A stretch of DNA of 64,000 bases, from the NCBI GenBank assembly GCA_009829735.1, contig CM020619.1, positions 25,817,554 to 25,881,553 on the forward strand. The letters are read 5' to 3'. Each line of letters starts with the position of its first letter. Position 1 is the stretch's first letter. The notes below the pieces were generated by a model. The model saw only the letters and a program-made list of their open reading frames with translations. It made no database searches and was not told the origin of the DNA. A program made the translations under genes and the position numbers. Below are positions 1 to 9,931 of this stretch, in pieces. The DNA comes from Pyropia yezoensis. Lineage: Eukaryota > Rhodophyta > Bangiophyceae > Bangiales > Bangiaceae.

Positions 1-915
1 CCTCCATCGCAGGCTGGCGGACAACCGCCACACGATCACGGATCTAGCGTGATTGCACGAGGAAGATGGTCTCGCTCGGCGAAACGTTAAGGCCTTGCGG
101 TAAGCTTGAAGAGGATCGCCCAAGGGCCCGCCGGCCAAGACATGCCAGGACGCCGTGACGACGAAATCGGCGGCGTGGGCAGCAAACCCGGCAGCGGTCA
201 GTCCAGCTCTGGCTACATCTGTCGCCGGGGGCATTCAAGGGGATGGCAGCATGGTGAGTGCACCGCACAAGGCCAAGTGAGGTGGGCGCAAGGGGGGAGA
301 GGTCAAGAGATGGAGCTGGCCGGAGAGGTCAAGAGATGGAGCTGGCCATGGCGGTGGTACCGCGAAACAGTTACGACCACTATTTCATCGGCTGCACAGG
401 AAGACTTCGTGGACTAGAGATTGATGAATTTTCGGTTTTCTGTGCTGGCGACGCACAGAGCGGCGCACTGTCAGACACATCGAAGGGTGGCAGAGAGCAG
501 CCAATGAGAAGGTACGTTCTTCCGTGCTGACTGAATCTGTCCCAGTGAGCGGGAGGGTCGTCAAGTCGCCACATGCTTTTGACGGAGCCACATCCTCCTC
601 GCCTGTGCATCTTGCGCACTCGGTCGTGGCATGCGCGCGTCTGTGCAGCACTTGGCGTGACTTCGGGTGTCTTGGCCTACACGCTGTGCGGGACTTCTTC
701 GCGCGGCGCTTGGAGCTGGTGGTGTCGACTTCGGAGCCCAACTGTCTCTCCCCGTGCCCGGTCGGTCCGCTTGGGTCGTTGAGGGGGTGGACGAGCTGTC
801 GCACTCGTCTCTTCCCTCCCTCCGCCCGCCCTCCTTGCGCGCCATCACCATTGTCCCCTGGGGTCCACCCCTCTTGTGACTCGGGGGCGACCTGAGTGGA
901 GGGGGATTTGGCACT
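1..915. other. 5' flank of the UBE2J gene; no gene seen
   Basis: No reading frame here looks like a protein: the short open frames overlap on both strands and have no recognisable motif. The last part is presumably promoter and 5' UTR of the gene starting at 916. A 26-bp unit is duplicated head to tail at about 297-347. Confidence 0.5.
297..347. repeat. 26-bp tandem duplication
   Basis: The unit beginning GAGAGGTCAAGAGATGGAGC occurs at 297 and again at 323 with no mismatch over 25 bases. It is a simple local duplication with no visible function. Confidence 0.8.
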
Positions 916-2259
916 ATGGCGCGGGGTAGTGGCAGCGCCACCGGGAATGGCATGCAGTCGTCGGCGGCAGTGAAGCGCATCCTCAAGGAGGTGGCCGAGC
1001 TGGCCGTCGAGGGCGCCCGTCCCGGAGCTCTATTCACCGCCGCGCCGCTCGAGACGGACCTATTCGAGATGCACTTCACCGTCCGCGGGCCGCCTGAGAC
1101 GGCGTTTGAAGGGGGGCTCTACCACGGACGCATCTTGTTGCCACCAGAGTATCCGCTGAAGGTACGTTGGCGAGTGGTTGGGGGACGGCAGGGAGTTTGT
1201 CACACTTGAGCCGCCTGAGTGAGGTGTTGGATTCTTTTCGCTTGAGCTGAATGGGTTGCGCTCTTTCGCGCTTGCTCTGATTTTGACACTCATATGTTCC
1301 TTGTTTTGTGTATGTATGTTTTCTCCCCTGTGGAGCGTACTGTGTTTTTCCCTCCATTCTTGGTTCTTACTTGACTTTGTGGTCGTCTCGATGGGAACGG
1401 GCCGGCACGCACCCAGGCGCCCGAAATCATGTTTCTGACCCCCAACGGCCGCTTTGAGACGGGCACTCGCATCTGTCTGTCGGTTACCTCTCACCACGAG
1501 GAGCTGTGGCAGCCCAGCTGGGGCATCCGCACCATCCTGACTGCTCTCGTCGGCTTTATGCCGTCCAAACCGACGGGCCTCGGCGCACTCGACTACCCGG
1601 ACAAGGAGCGGGTGGCGCTGGCAAAGAAGAGCCTCTCCTACGAGTGCCCCCGGTGTGGGGCGGCTGTGGCGGCGCAGCTGCCGCCGCTCGCAGCACCGCC
1701 AGCCGCGCCAACAGAAGCAGCGACCACGGCTACGGAGGCCGTCGCAGACCCGTCGGTGGCTGTCCCAACCGCGGCGGCAGCCGCGGCGGACCCTGCCCCA
1801 GATGACGCCGGCTCTGCCGCCGTACCGGCAGACGCCTCGTCTGCTGTCGGTGACGCAGCGGCGTCCTCTTCATCCGCGGCAACGCTGGAGCCGCGGCCCC
1901 CAGTGTTGACCGGCTCGTCGGGCCCACCGTCAGCCGCGGCGGTTGTCGTGGCGGCCGCCGCGCTCTCGCCGGGGGCGCCTGCCAATGTGGGTGCACCAAT
2001 GGGCTCTGTGGACGCGACCCGGCCAGCCGCTGCGCCCGTGCAGATGCCTGCGCCCTTTGGCCTGCGGCAGCGCGACGAGGCGGCTAGAGCGGTTCTGCCC
2101 GTGCCTGATCAACCGCATGCTGTACCGCGGCGCCCTGCGAGAGAGGGAGACCTGTCAAACGGCAGTGGTGGTGAGGAGGTGCTTTTGATGGCTGCCTGGT
2201 TTGTTGCCAGCATTATTGGGGGGCTCCTCGCGCGCCGTTTAGCCCTCGCGCTCTTTTAG
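916..2259 (+). CDS. UBE2J1: UBE2J-type ubiquitin-conjugating enzyme E2 (tail-anchored, ER-associated degradation)
   Basis: Two coding exons, 916-1161 and 1417-2259, are joined by a 255-bp phase-0 GT-AG intron (GTACGT donor, CACCCAG acceptor). The spliced product is 362 residues. The first ~150 residues form a UBC fold of the J1 type: FTVRGPPET, GGLYHGRILLPPEYPLK, then TPNGRF and TRICLSVTSHH, with the presumed catalytic Cys at about residue 102. A Cys pair (YECPRCG) follows, as in animal UBE2J1. A long Ala/Pro/Val-rich linker leads to a hydrophobic C-terminal helix (AAWFVASIIGGLL) followed by Arg, typical of a tail anchor. The family ubiquitinates substrates at the ER membrane with RING ligases. 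The start at 916 aligns with the family N-terminus. The exon junction was placed by eye and restores family sequence exactly. Confidence 0.93.
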
Positions 2260-2892
2260 TTGTCGAAGAACTGCACGTGGACGGGTGTGTTTCATGCGTG
2301 CACCTTCTCCATACCGATTACCTAAATGGAGGCTCTGGCCCTGTCTGGAGCTTGACGTGTGCAACCGGGTACATGGTCATTGCGTGCGAAATAGGTATGA
2401 GTCCTCAGACCCGGGCTTTCTGGGTCCTTCGACTATGGTCTGCCCGGTCTACCAGCGGAGGTTGTTAGGGCAAGGGGCAGCAATGGAACACGCGCGCCGC
2501 AGACGCACTCACATGGCGGGCCTCGTCGTTAACACGGCTGCAACATCGCCTGCAGTGTCTTCTCTGCACCACGTTCGCAGCGTGTGGCGCGTGGTGCAAA
2601 CTCCATCCGCCGCAGAGAGCCCCTCGCGCTCTCACTCACCAGCGGTTGCCCCCCCCGCTCCCCCTACGGACAACTTGGTGACTGCCGCTCCCGCCTTGTC
2701 ACCCGCCATTAGTACTTTTGACGTCCCTCGCAACTCTGCTCTCATTCAAGGCGTGGGGACATTCTGCCACCGCCGTCCCCCTCCCCCGTGCGACGAGACG
2801 TATCGGCGACTCACTCTGCTCCGGAGGTGGCAAGGAATGCACGGTGAGCGACCATGAAAAAAAAAGACCAATGTTGCATTGACACTCTACAC
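2260..2892. other. Intergenic between convergent UBE2J and RPL27 genes
   Basis: The two genes converge here, so this should hold both 3' UTRs. A plus-strand frame of 190 codons (2285-2857) is open but resembles nothing and has Ser/Pro/Arg composition typical of chance frames in GC-rich DNA. A run of eight or nine A residues follows it near 2857. Confidence 0.5.
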
Positions 2893-3654
2893 CTAGAAGC
2901 GGAGCTTCGAGAAGAACCACTTGTTTTTCCCCGAGTTGAACCGCTCCTGCAGCAGCTTGGCCACCTCCTTCCGCGCCTTCGACCGGGCCGTCGGGTTGCT
3001 CCCTGCATCCATAGGCACCGCGGTCTTCACGCCCTCCCCAAGATCCAGTGCGTACCGCGTGGGCATCAGGTGGTTGTAGTTCACCGCCTTGACAAACGGC
3101 TTGATGCGGGAACGCCTGGCCAGCACGCGCTTGCTCATCGACTTCGTGACCTTCAGGGGGTAGCGGTCAATGCCCGCAATGAGGGCATGGCCAAAGCGGC
3201 GGTTGTTCGAGCCCTGGTCCACGTTCTGCACAATGACCGCCTTCTTGCCAGCAAACCGTCCGCCCAGGACAATGACAACCTTCCCAGGCTTCAGGCTGCG
3301 CACACAGGTAAGATCATTCGCAATAGCCAAGCAGGACAAAGGCAACCAAGCAGGACAAAGGCAGGCAGCCAAGCACGACGAAGGCGGGCAGCCAAGCACG
3401 ACGAACGCAGGAAGCCAAGAATGACAAAGGCAGCCAAACAAACAAAACGCCCCCAGGCATACGAGAGCGGAGACAGCGTAGAAAGGTTAGTACTCGAGAG
3501 GCAGCAGCATGCTCACAAGCAACCCCAATCCACAGCCGAGGACCTGTGCACCACTGACGGATGCGAGTGCAGTCGAAAAGATAGCCATCGCGCCGCAACG
3601 CGGAGATACAACAAAAAACCCACAAGAGAAGGTGCCAACGTACAACTTGCCCAT
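2893..3654 (-). CDS. RPL27: 60S ribosomal protein L27 (eL27)
   Basis: Minus-strand gene with two coding exons: 3654-3644 (11 nt) and 3295-2893, separated by a 348-bp intron (GTACGT donor, GCGCAG acceptor). Joining them gives MGKFLKPGKVVIVLGGRF at the N-terminus, the expected eL27 start, and a 137-residue protein; human eL27 has 136. Family landmarks are AGIDRYPLKVT, NYNHLMPTRY and the C-terminal GKNKWFFSKLRF. The KOW-like N-terminal segment (VVIVLGGRFAGKKAVI) is intact. It is a component of the large cytosolic ribosomal subunit. A second in-frame Met upstream inside the intron would give a long implausible N-terminus, so the spliced start is preferred. Confidence 0.95.
3326..3440. repeat. Short imperfect tandem repeat in the RPL27 intron
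   Basis: Four to five imperfect copies of a ~19-23 bp unit of the form GGCAGCCAAGCACGACGAA run in tandem inside the intron. Reading through on the minus strand gives a Cys/Leu/Ala-rich pseudo-peptide, which explains the long open frame there; it is not coding. Confidence 0.7.
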
Positions 3655-4115
3655 GGTGCCGGCGCAGGTGGGATAATGAGGGGGGACGGGGAGTGGTGGG
3701 GAAATAGGTGTTTGATGGGGAAGACGTCGACTCGGCGGGCGTCGACCGCAGACGTCCCCACCACCGCGCGCGTGAGCGAGACCAACCACGACGGGAACCG
3801 CGCGACGATCCGACCAAAACGATCGAACAGATTAGCAAAAGTGGGGAGGCAGTCCAAGTACACATGTAGCCATTGCATTAACCAAAGGAGTTCTATTGCA
3901 TGACAGGTGTCTTGGAAAATATTGTCAATTTTGTGTACTCAGTGTGATTCAGGAAGAGATGTAGTACGGAAAACTCTCTTCCCCGCCGAGAAAGCGCATG
4001 CCGACTGCGCATGGAAACCAGCTTCTGCGCTTTCCCTGTTCGTCAACGACCGTGCGCTTGTCTGCAATCGTACGTCTTCTCGGGGCTGTTCTCTTCCCTA
4101 CCTCGTCCAGCCGCT

Positions 4116-4529
4116 ATGGACGCTTCTCGCACCCCTGAGACTCGGCTGCAGCTCCTCATCCAGCTGGACGGCCTCTTTGAGGCGCTTGCTGGTACCGGCC
4201 TCGTTGGCGCCGCCGCTCCTGCCGCAGACGCGGCGGACATTAAGGGCACTGCGCAGTTGGCGGTGATGCCCACCGGTTTTGCCCTTCTCTGTGTGGCAGC
4301 GATGCTTTTTCGGGTTGCGGGCCGCGACAAAGGGCCCCCACCACGGCGGCTGGCAACCGTCGTGGGGGTGACGAGCGTGGGGTGGGCGGCCTTCCTGGCC
4401 GCCGTCGCGGCAACTGACTGGCTGCGGCTCAGCGCGATGGGGAATGGGGTTCTTGGGGGGGCTGCAGGTGTTCTGGCGGTCTTCGGCGTGGGGCAGCTCG
4501 CGTGTATCCGCGCCATGGTCGTGCGGTGA
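4116..4529 (+). CDS. Small predicted membrane protein, unknown function
   Basis: Open frame of 137 codons from ATG 4116 (MDASRTPETRLQLLIQLDGL). An in-frame ATG at 4011 would add 35 residues that look like translated UTR, so the later start is preferred. After an amphipathic N-terminal helix there are three hydrophobic stretches suited to membrane helices: about residues 50-70 (MPTGFALLCVAAMLF), 80-103 (VVGVTSVGWAAFLAAVAATDW) and 107-133. A short basic loop (RDKGPPPRR) lies between the first two. I do not recognise the family; no catalytic motif is visible. It lies 80 bp upstream of a solo LTR, whose insertion did not break the frame. Confidence is limited because GC-rich DNA produces open frames easily, but the regular helix pattern supports a real gene. 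Confidence 0.5.
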   Translation: MDASRTPETRLQLLIQLDGLFEALAGTGLVGAAAPAADAADIKGTAQLAVMPTGFALLCVAAMLFRVAGRDKGPPPRRLATVVGVTSVGWAAFLAAVAATDWLRLSAMGNGVLGGAAGVLAVFGVGQLACIRAMVVR

Positions 4530-4603
4530 GTGGCAGCGCGCGGCTGCCGCCATTTGATGACCGATTACCCTTGACGGAGGGCATGCGGTTCGCGTGCTGT
4601 GGG

Positions 4604-4608
4604 TGTCG
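4604..4608. repeat. Target-site duplication, left copy (TGTCG)
   Basis: TGTCG directly precedes the solo LTR and is repeated directly after it at 4969-4973. Confidence 0.85.
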
Positions 4609-4968
4609 TGTAGCAATATGGGTGACCATATTGTGACCCTAATATAGGGGGACTACTTCTAACCCTTGACTTTCAATTTGGGAGTCCGTATTGGTCACGG
4701 TATCTATAAGTTACGTATGACCAGAGGGACTTGCATCTTGGGGTGGAGGGTAGTTAGTAGTGTCTCCGAGGGTTTATAACGAGGGGGCCGGCGGCGAATC
4801 CACCGCCGGCCATGGTAGAACAACAAACCCCTCCCATTTGGGCTCCCATCTTGGTCCCGTGGCTTGCGCTCCAAGGACAGCAACCTTGGCCCCCCGGTGA
4901 CGTTGGTGCCGACCCCCCTTGGTGAGTGTTCCCTGAGTGGACGTGCAGCGGTTCCCTATTGTGCTACA
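4609..4968 (+). mobile_element. Solo LTR of the chromoviral element family
   Basis: A 360-bp segment begins TGTAGCAATA and ends TATTGTGCTACA, with 7-bp inverted termini (TGTAGCA/TGCTACA). It is flanked on both sides by TGTCG, a 5-bp target duplication. It is collinear with the 363-bp LTRs at 36994-37356, 45320-45682 and 55671-56033, and keeps the TTTATAA box and the GC hairpin (4786-4811). With no internal region between, it is a solo LTR left by LTR-LTR recombination. Orientation matches copy 1. Confidence 0.93.
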
Positions 4969-4973
4969 TGTCG
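4969..4973. repeat. Target-site duplication, right copy (TGTCG)
   Basis: Perfect repeat of 4604-4608 on the other side of the solo LTR. Confidence 0.85.
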
Positions 4974-5535
4974 CCGCATGGCTGCGGCCCCCCTGCGGCC
5001 GAGGCCGACGGCTCGTTCGTGCTCGGCGTTCTGTCTTCTTGCGTTCGGCCGTTGGCTTTGCTCACAGCCCGCCTGCGCCGATGATGGGAGCTGTCAATCG
5101 TCGCTGCTGAGCTGTGTGGGGTTCCGTGGATAACGGGGCGGCCACCACGTGTGTGTTGGTATGACGGCCTTGGGCTTTCCAGTGTCAGACACTGCCTGGG
5201 TTCTGGGCGTGTCGCCTGTCGTCTTTGGCCGCTCGCCCAGTCACTTTGGTAGTGAAGTAACTGATGACAGGACTGCCAGCTTCCCGCCTGGCGCTGCTCT
5301 TCTGCCTTCAGTGGTGTGAGCCGTTTCTGCCGCCCGCTTGTCGCACAGGTGGGTGGTTCCTTCCCTTGCGGTGCGCAGCTACCGGTTTCGAGCGTGCGGG
5401 GATGGTGCGTGCGCCGTGGCGCATCGTGGCCGAGGTGTCGGCCGGGACGGGAGCGCGAGGCTGCTAGCTCACGGCCCCAGGGCCGATCCGCAAAGCGCCC
5501 CGGGTGGTTTTCACCAGGGGTTGGCTGCTCCAGTC
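4974..5535. other. Intergenic; no gene seen
   Basis: GC-rich DNA with overlapping chance frames on both strands and no recognisable protein motif. It separates the solo LTR from the dispersed repeat. Confidence 0.4.
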
Positions 5536-5990
5536 TGTGGCGAAAACCACTCGCGCACACAGCACCCAAGTTGGGGCTGTGCACAAGGGCTGCCTATCGT
5601 GTCGGGGGAACCGGAAGAAGTGCAAGTCGCACACACGCTATCCCTGTTGTGGGGCAATCCCCCCACCACGAAACAAGATGATGGTGTGTGGGCCAGCAGT
5701 TTCTTAGTCGGGACGGGGAAGCGAGGCCAAGCCCCGCTGTCCCTCCTCTTATCCCTCCAGGGTCCTCTCAGAATCTCGCCACTCAGAATCTCCCACCCCA
5801 GCACCTGCCCACCGGGCCACACGAAAATTCAAGACGTTAAAATGCAGAAAACCCTCAAATCCTTGTTGGACTTACAATCAAGCAAAGTATCCCTGACTTA
5901 GGGAAATTCGAGACCAAATGCAAAGGGAGAAATGGGTCAGACCAGCTGTCTCCCGACCCCGTGTGGCGCGCCCTGTCCCCTGCGTGGGGG
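5536..5990 (+). repeat. Dispersed repeat R1, uninterrupted copy, with a Cys-rich zinc-ribbon-like remnant
   Basis: This segment aligns with 32303-32425 followed by 33299-33610, so it is the uninterrupted form of a repeat split by an LTR insertion at 32.4-33.3 kb. The site matching that insertion is the single CAATC at 5655-5659. In one plus frame (about 5585-5655) it reads KGCLSCRGNRKKCKSHTR and then a Cys pair. The other copy has a further Cys where this one has Tyr, giving spacing C-x2-C-x13-C-x2-C. Similar zinc ribbons end some transposases, such as piggyBac-like ones, but no catalytic region is seen, so the source is unproven. Confidence 0.6.
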
Positions 5991-6777
5991 CCAGTTCTGC
6001 CACATCGGCAGAGGGCAGCATCCGGGAGGAGACGATGTCCCCACTAAGGGGTTTACCAAATCCCTCGGAAGGAAGGTGACTGCGCGGGCGTGCTCCACCC
6101 TGGACGACGTAACCTTGAGCACGACACAACTGCGGCAGTCCATATGGCTACTGGGGCGCGGGAGCCGGGGGCTGCACACGACCGGGCCGGAAGGGGAGAC
6201 AGAGCAGGCGCTCGCCCGCAAACTGTTGTCGTGTGCCTTCTACGCCACGAGGTGGGACCTCAACTCCCTTCGACATCGCGCGCAAGACAGCAGTGACTTG
6301 ACTGTGGAGCTGTCCCAGAGATATCGCCGGGACCTGTTCCTGAAGGACTCCCCAGTCGACCCCGTTTCCAACTCCGATCTCATCTTGGCCTTTTTGGTGG
6401 TGGTGCCCGAGGCCGTCGCGGTGCTGCTGCTGCTCCTACAGCGGCGCGGCCCGCCGCACCGACGGTCCCGTTGGCGCTGGCGAAACGCGCTGGTGCAGGC
6501 GCTGGTTGTGATAGCCGGCGCCATCGCACTGGTAGGCGTTGGCTACCAAGACCGCCAGGAGCACCTCGGCCACACGTGGCGCGCCGCCACCGTGCGCACG
6601 GGCACGCTTCTAGAAGTCAACGAGACGGAGCAGAAATACATGCGCAAGACGCATATCGACTACCGTGGCCATATAGTGACGCGTTGTGAGACCCTCTTCC
6701 TCGTCGCCCAAACCGGCTACCGCCCACACGTCACGCGACGGCTGCTTGTGGTCTCGGTAGTCGCATTTGCAGTCTGA
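5932..6777 (+). CDS. Predicted two-helix membrane protein, unknown function
   Basis: Open frame of 281 codons. The first ~30 residues fall in DNA shared with the dispersed repeat, so the true start may lie further in or on an upstream exon. From about residue 70 the sequence looks protein-like: LLSCAFYATRWDLNSLRHRA, then an acidic/polar stretch and two hydrophobic helices at about 148-168 (LILAFLVVVPEAVAVLLLLL) and 188-205 (LVQALVVIAGAIALVGVGY). A polar segment with TGTLLEVNETEQKYMRKTH and a hydrophobic C-terminus (LLVVSVVAFAV) follow. I do not recognise the family. Alternatively it is a chance frame or the 3' part of a spliced gene. Confidence 0.35.
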   Translation: MGQTSCLPTPCGAPCPLRGGQFCHIGRGQHPGGDDVPTKGFTKSLGRKVTARACSTLDDVTLSTTQLRQSIWLLGRGSRGLHTTGPEGETEQALARKLLSCAFYATRWDLNSLRHRAQDSSDLTVELSQRYRRDLFLKDSPVDPVSNSDLILAFLVVVPEAVAVLLLLLQRRGPPHRRSRWRWRNALVQALVVIAGAIALVGVGYQDRQEHLGHTWRAATVRTGTLLEVNETEQKYMRKTHIDYRGHIVTRCETLFLVAQTGYRPHVTRRLLVVSVVAFAV

Positions 6778-8035
6778 CGGTGGCATTGCTGGTGCAGGCG
6801 ACAGCGAGGACGTGGTTGTGGCGGCATCCCACCGTCGATGACGGCAAGAGCATCACGGCGGAAGCTTCTGCCGCGGCCCGCCCCCCGTCCCCCCCCTCAG
6901 GTGGTCGCGGAAGCGGACATGCGTTGCCACGCTGTCAACTACAGGTGAGGGAGTCCGTCTGACCGACGACAGTGACGGTGGCAGCCGCTGCGGCGCAGGC
7001 GGCGACAGCAATGTGAACCCAGGCCCCCACTGGGAGTTGGTGGTCTAAAGTTTAGGTGTATGGCAGCGCCCGTCCTGTACACGGAGGTCGAAAGGCAGGT
7101 CCAGCGCGGCACTGCATATCGCCTGTCAAAACATTCTTGCTTTTTTGGGAAATTCTCGAGCAAAAACCCGACTGGCATGCAACGCGAGTGCGAAACAAAC
7201 AGCCGTGGGGGATGTAGGGCACTACAGACAGAAAACATACGCCACAATGAGGAGAATAGCAAGGACATGCACATCGTACTTTTTGTTTTTGTATCGTATG
7301 CGATGTCGCCGAGCTATAAGCATTCTACGACATTCGGCATATTTTTTATGTCGACCATTCTCTGGGCCAACCACGGCCTCGGATTCATCACGTGGTGCGC
7401 TGCCATCGAATCATCTGGGCCGGCCTCAGAGGCTTAGAAAAGTCGTCTTAAAGGGGGTGTCTTTACAGCCTCTCGGACCGCCCTCCAGCAGCAGCAAGAA
7501 ATACAAGAGAAAGACAAGAATAATCACAACACGGATATAGCACACGTCTTGGACCCCAGTTTTTTTATGGAAGAGCAAGAACCACTCAGGCAGCTCCTGG
7601 CAAAAGGACAGAGCATGAAAACAGGCTCCAGTTCTCGTACAATACATGACGTTCGGCAGAGAAAAAAAAACGTCGCTCGGGGTGGCCAGATCGAAGCTGA
7701 CGGCCCTGTGGAGTGGTATTTGGAGAATGGTCGACACTTAAGGTACAGACGGGCTACGTCAAGAGCAAGACAGCCTGTACGCGAACATGGATACCCTTTC
7801 GCGCATCTGCGGAGCACTGCTGATGGTCCATGGATAACATGTTCACCTTCAACCAGGGACAAGCTGGCCTCAGATGCACTTTTGTGTCTCTCTCGGGTCC
7901 CCTCTTCGCTCGTATTCTAGGCGTCTGCCGGGGTATACGATTAATTAGATGCGTCCATGACCCACAATTCCGCTTAAGCTCTGCGAGAACAGCCCGAAAC
8001 TCCCGCCCCACACCCCCGCGCGGCCCCCGAGCGCC
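6778..8035. other. Intergenic; 3' flank of the amidophosphoribosyltransferase gene
   Basis: AT content rises between about 7060 and 7960, with A- and T-runs (7495-7530, 7662-7675), as expected for 3' UTR and spacer DNA. No open frame here has recognisable protein features. Confidence 0.5.
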
Positions 8036-9931
8036 CTACTCCACCGGCAAGATTGGGTACTGCCCTGAAAAGCAGGCGTCACAAAACGTGTCCGCTTCTT
8101 CGCCCAGGAAGTCGTGTAGGCCGTCCAGAGGCAGGAAGCCGAGGCTATCGGCGCCAATGTACTCTCGCGTGGCCTCCACATCGTTGCGGAACGAGATGAG
8201 GCTCTCCCGGTCCGGGGTGTCCACCCCGTAGTAGCACGACCCAATGATGGGCGGGCACGCAATCCGCATGTGTACCTCGGTCGCACCCGCGTCCCGCAGC
8301 ATAAGCACAATCTTCTTGCTGGTTGTCCCCCGCACAATCGAGTCGTCCACCGCGACCACCACCTTGCCAGCAATCACCGACCGCACAGGCGCGAGCTTCA
8401 GCTTGACCCCAATGTCCCGCACCCCCTGGGATGGCTGGATAAAGGTGCGGCCGACGTAATGAGAGCGCAGGATGCCCTGCTGAAAGGGGACCCCCGAGGC
8501 AGCAGAGAAGCCCAGCGCAGCGGGGACGCCCGATTCGGGGACGGGAACAACCACGTCTGCGTGGGGCACGCCCGCCGTCGCGGCGAGGAGCTCCCCAAAC
8601 CGCACCCGGCTGGCGTACACCGACCGCCCAAAGACGACGCTGCTCGGCTTGGAAAAGTAGATGTGCTCAAAGACGCACGCCCGCCGCCGCGCGCGTGCAA
8701 AGGGGAAGTATGACGCCATGCCAGTGGCCGACAGGACAAGCATCTCGCCCGGCTCCACTTCCCGGACCAACGAGGCGCCCGCCAAGTCCAGCGCACACGA
8801 CTCGGAAGCGAGCATGTGCCCCCCCGACGGGAGGGCGCCAAGCACCAACGGCCGGAAGCCCCGCGGGTCCCGCACGGCCACCAGCGACTCACGCGACAGG
8901 ATCAGCACCGAGTAGGCGCCCTCGACGCGGCCCAGCGCGTCGGCCACCCGTCGGGACAGCTCCCCCGCCGACGACACGGAGGTGGCCATCAGGTGGAGGA
9001 TGACCTCCGTGTCTGAGGAGGTGTGAAAGATGGAGCCTCGCAGCTCTAGCTCCACTCGCAGCCGCGGCGCGTTGGTCAGGTTCCCATTGTGGGCCACTGA
9101 CACGGGGCCGTCACGGAAGGTGGCCACCAGCGGCTGCACGTTGCGCACCGACTTGGCGCCAGCCGTCGAGTAGCGGTTGTGGCCAATGGCGGCGTGGCCG
9201 GTCAGGCGCTCCAGGTCGGCCACATTGGCAAACACCTCTGACACAAGGCCGAGGCCCTTGTGCTCGAGGAGGTCCTCCCCGTCGGGGGCGGAGGTGACAA
9301 TGCCGGCGCCTTCCTGGCCCCGGTGCTGCAGCGCGTGGAGCCCATAGTAGACGGTCGCCGCCGACGCGGGGTCACCCCACACACCCACAACGCCACACTC
9401 CTCGCGTAACGAGTCGCCGCCGGCAGCGTCAAAGACAAAGCCGCCGTCGCCCACGGCCGACGCCGGGCTGGTCGCCCCCCCTGCCACTGCTGCCGCCACC
9501 GTGGCGAGGTGGCCCGCAGGCCCACTGTCAAGCGGCCCTGGCGCCCCCGTCCCCGCCGCCGCGGCCAAGGCGGTGACCACTGTCGCTGCTGACGCCGCCG
9601 CTTCTGCTGCCCCAGCGGCCTCAGCCGCCGCCGCCGCCGTCGCTGCCGCCGACGCCGCCGCCGCCGCCCCCACCGGCCGGCCGGCAGCTGCTGGCAGCAA
9701 CGGCGGTCGACGGCAGTGCGGCAAGGACCTCCGCCACGGGTCCGCATCAGCGAGCGTCCGCCAGGGCGCGGCCCCGCCGCCAGGGGGGGGCAAGAACCCC
9801 ACCGTCGCCGCCCCGCCGGGAGCGGGCGCCCGGCCGGAACGGCCGCGTGTCCCAGCAGCGCCAGCGGCGGCGGCGCCGCCGTGGTCCGCCATCATGGTGC
9901 AGTAGCTGGCGGCCGCAGTGGGGCACCACAC
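8036..9931 (-). CDS. purF: Amidophosphoribosyltransferase (glutamine PRPP amidotransferase), plastid-type
   Basis: Single-exon minus-strand gene of 631 codons. It catalyses the first committed step of purine synthesis: PRPP + glutamine to 5-phosphoribosylamine. A ~178-residue Ala/Pro/Arg-rich N-terminus is probably a transit peptide plus propeptide. It leads to REECGVVGVWG, where the Cys (about residue 179) is the N-terminal nucleophile exposed by processing. Glutaminase landmarks follow: LQHRGQEGAGI, IGHNRYSTAG, SVAHNGNLTN and SSDTEVILHL. The phosphoribosyltransferase half has VVPVPESGVPAALGF, RSHYVGRTFI and the PRPP loop VVVAVDDSIVRGTTSKKIV. The C-terminal CPPIIGSCYYGVDTP matches the family. 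The start may instead be the Met pair 13-14 codons inside; the enzyme core is unaffected. Confidence 0.95.
   Translation of the reverse strand: MWCPTAAASYCTMMADHGGAAAAGAAGTRGRSGRAPAPGGAATVGFLPPPGGGAAPWRTLADADPWRRSLPHCRRPPLLPAAAGRPVGAAAAASAAATAAAAAEAAGAAEAAASAATVVTALAAAAGTGAPGPLDSGPAGHLATVAAAVAGGATSPASAVGDGGFVFDAAGGDSLREECGVVGVWGDPASAATVYYGLHALQHRGQEGAGIVTSAPDGEDLLEHKGLGLVSEVFANVADLERLTGHAAIGHNRYSTAGAKSVRNVQPLVATFRDGPVSVAHNGNLTNAPRLRVELELRGSIFHTSSDTEVILHLMATSVSSAGELSRRVADALGRVEGAYSVLILSRESLVAVRDPRGFRPLVLGALPSGGHMLASESCALDLAGASLVREVEPGEMLVLSATGMASYFPFARARRRACVFEHIYFSKPSSVVFGRSVYASRVRFGELLAATAGVPHADVVVPVPESGVPAALGFSAASGVPFQQGILRSHYVGRTFIQPSQGVRDIGVKLKLAPVRSVIAGKVVVAVDDSIVRGTTSKKIVLMLRDAGATEVHMRIACPPIIGSCYYGVDTPDRESLISFRNDVEATREYIGADSLGFLPLDGLHDFLGEEADTFCDACFSGQYPILPVE

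Noticed and set aside
2285-2857. 190-codon plus-strand frame after UBE2J
   Set aside because: No motif, biased composition, lies where the 3' UTRs of two convergent genes are expected.
4604-6010. Region from the solo LTR to the end of R1 as one composite element
   Set aside because: The LTR has its own perfect target duplication, and the 32-kb R1 copy lacks this LTR, so they are independent.
9501-9905. Ala-rich plus-strand frame
   Set aside because: Antisense shadow of the Ala-rich transit-peptide region of purF.
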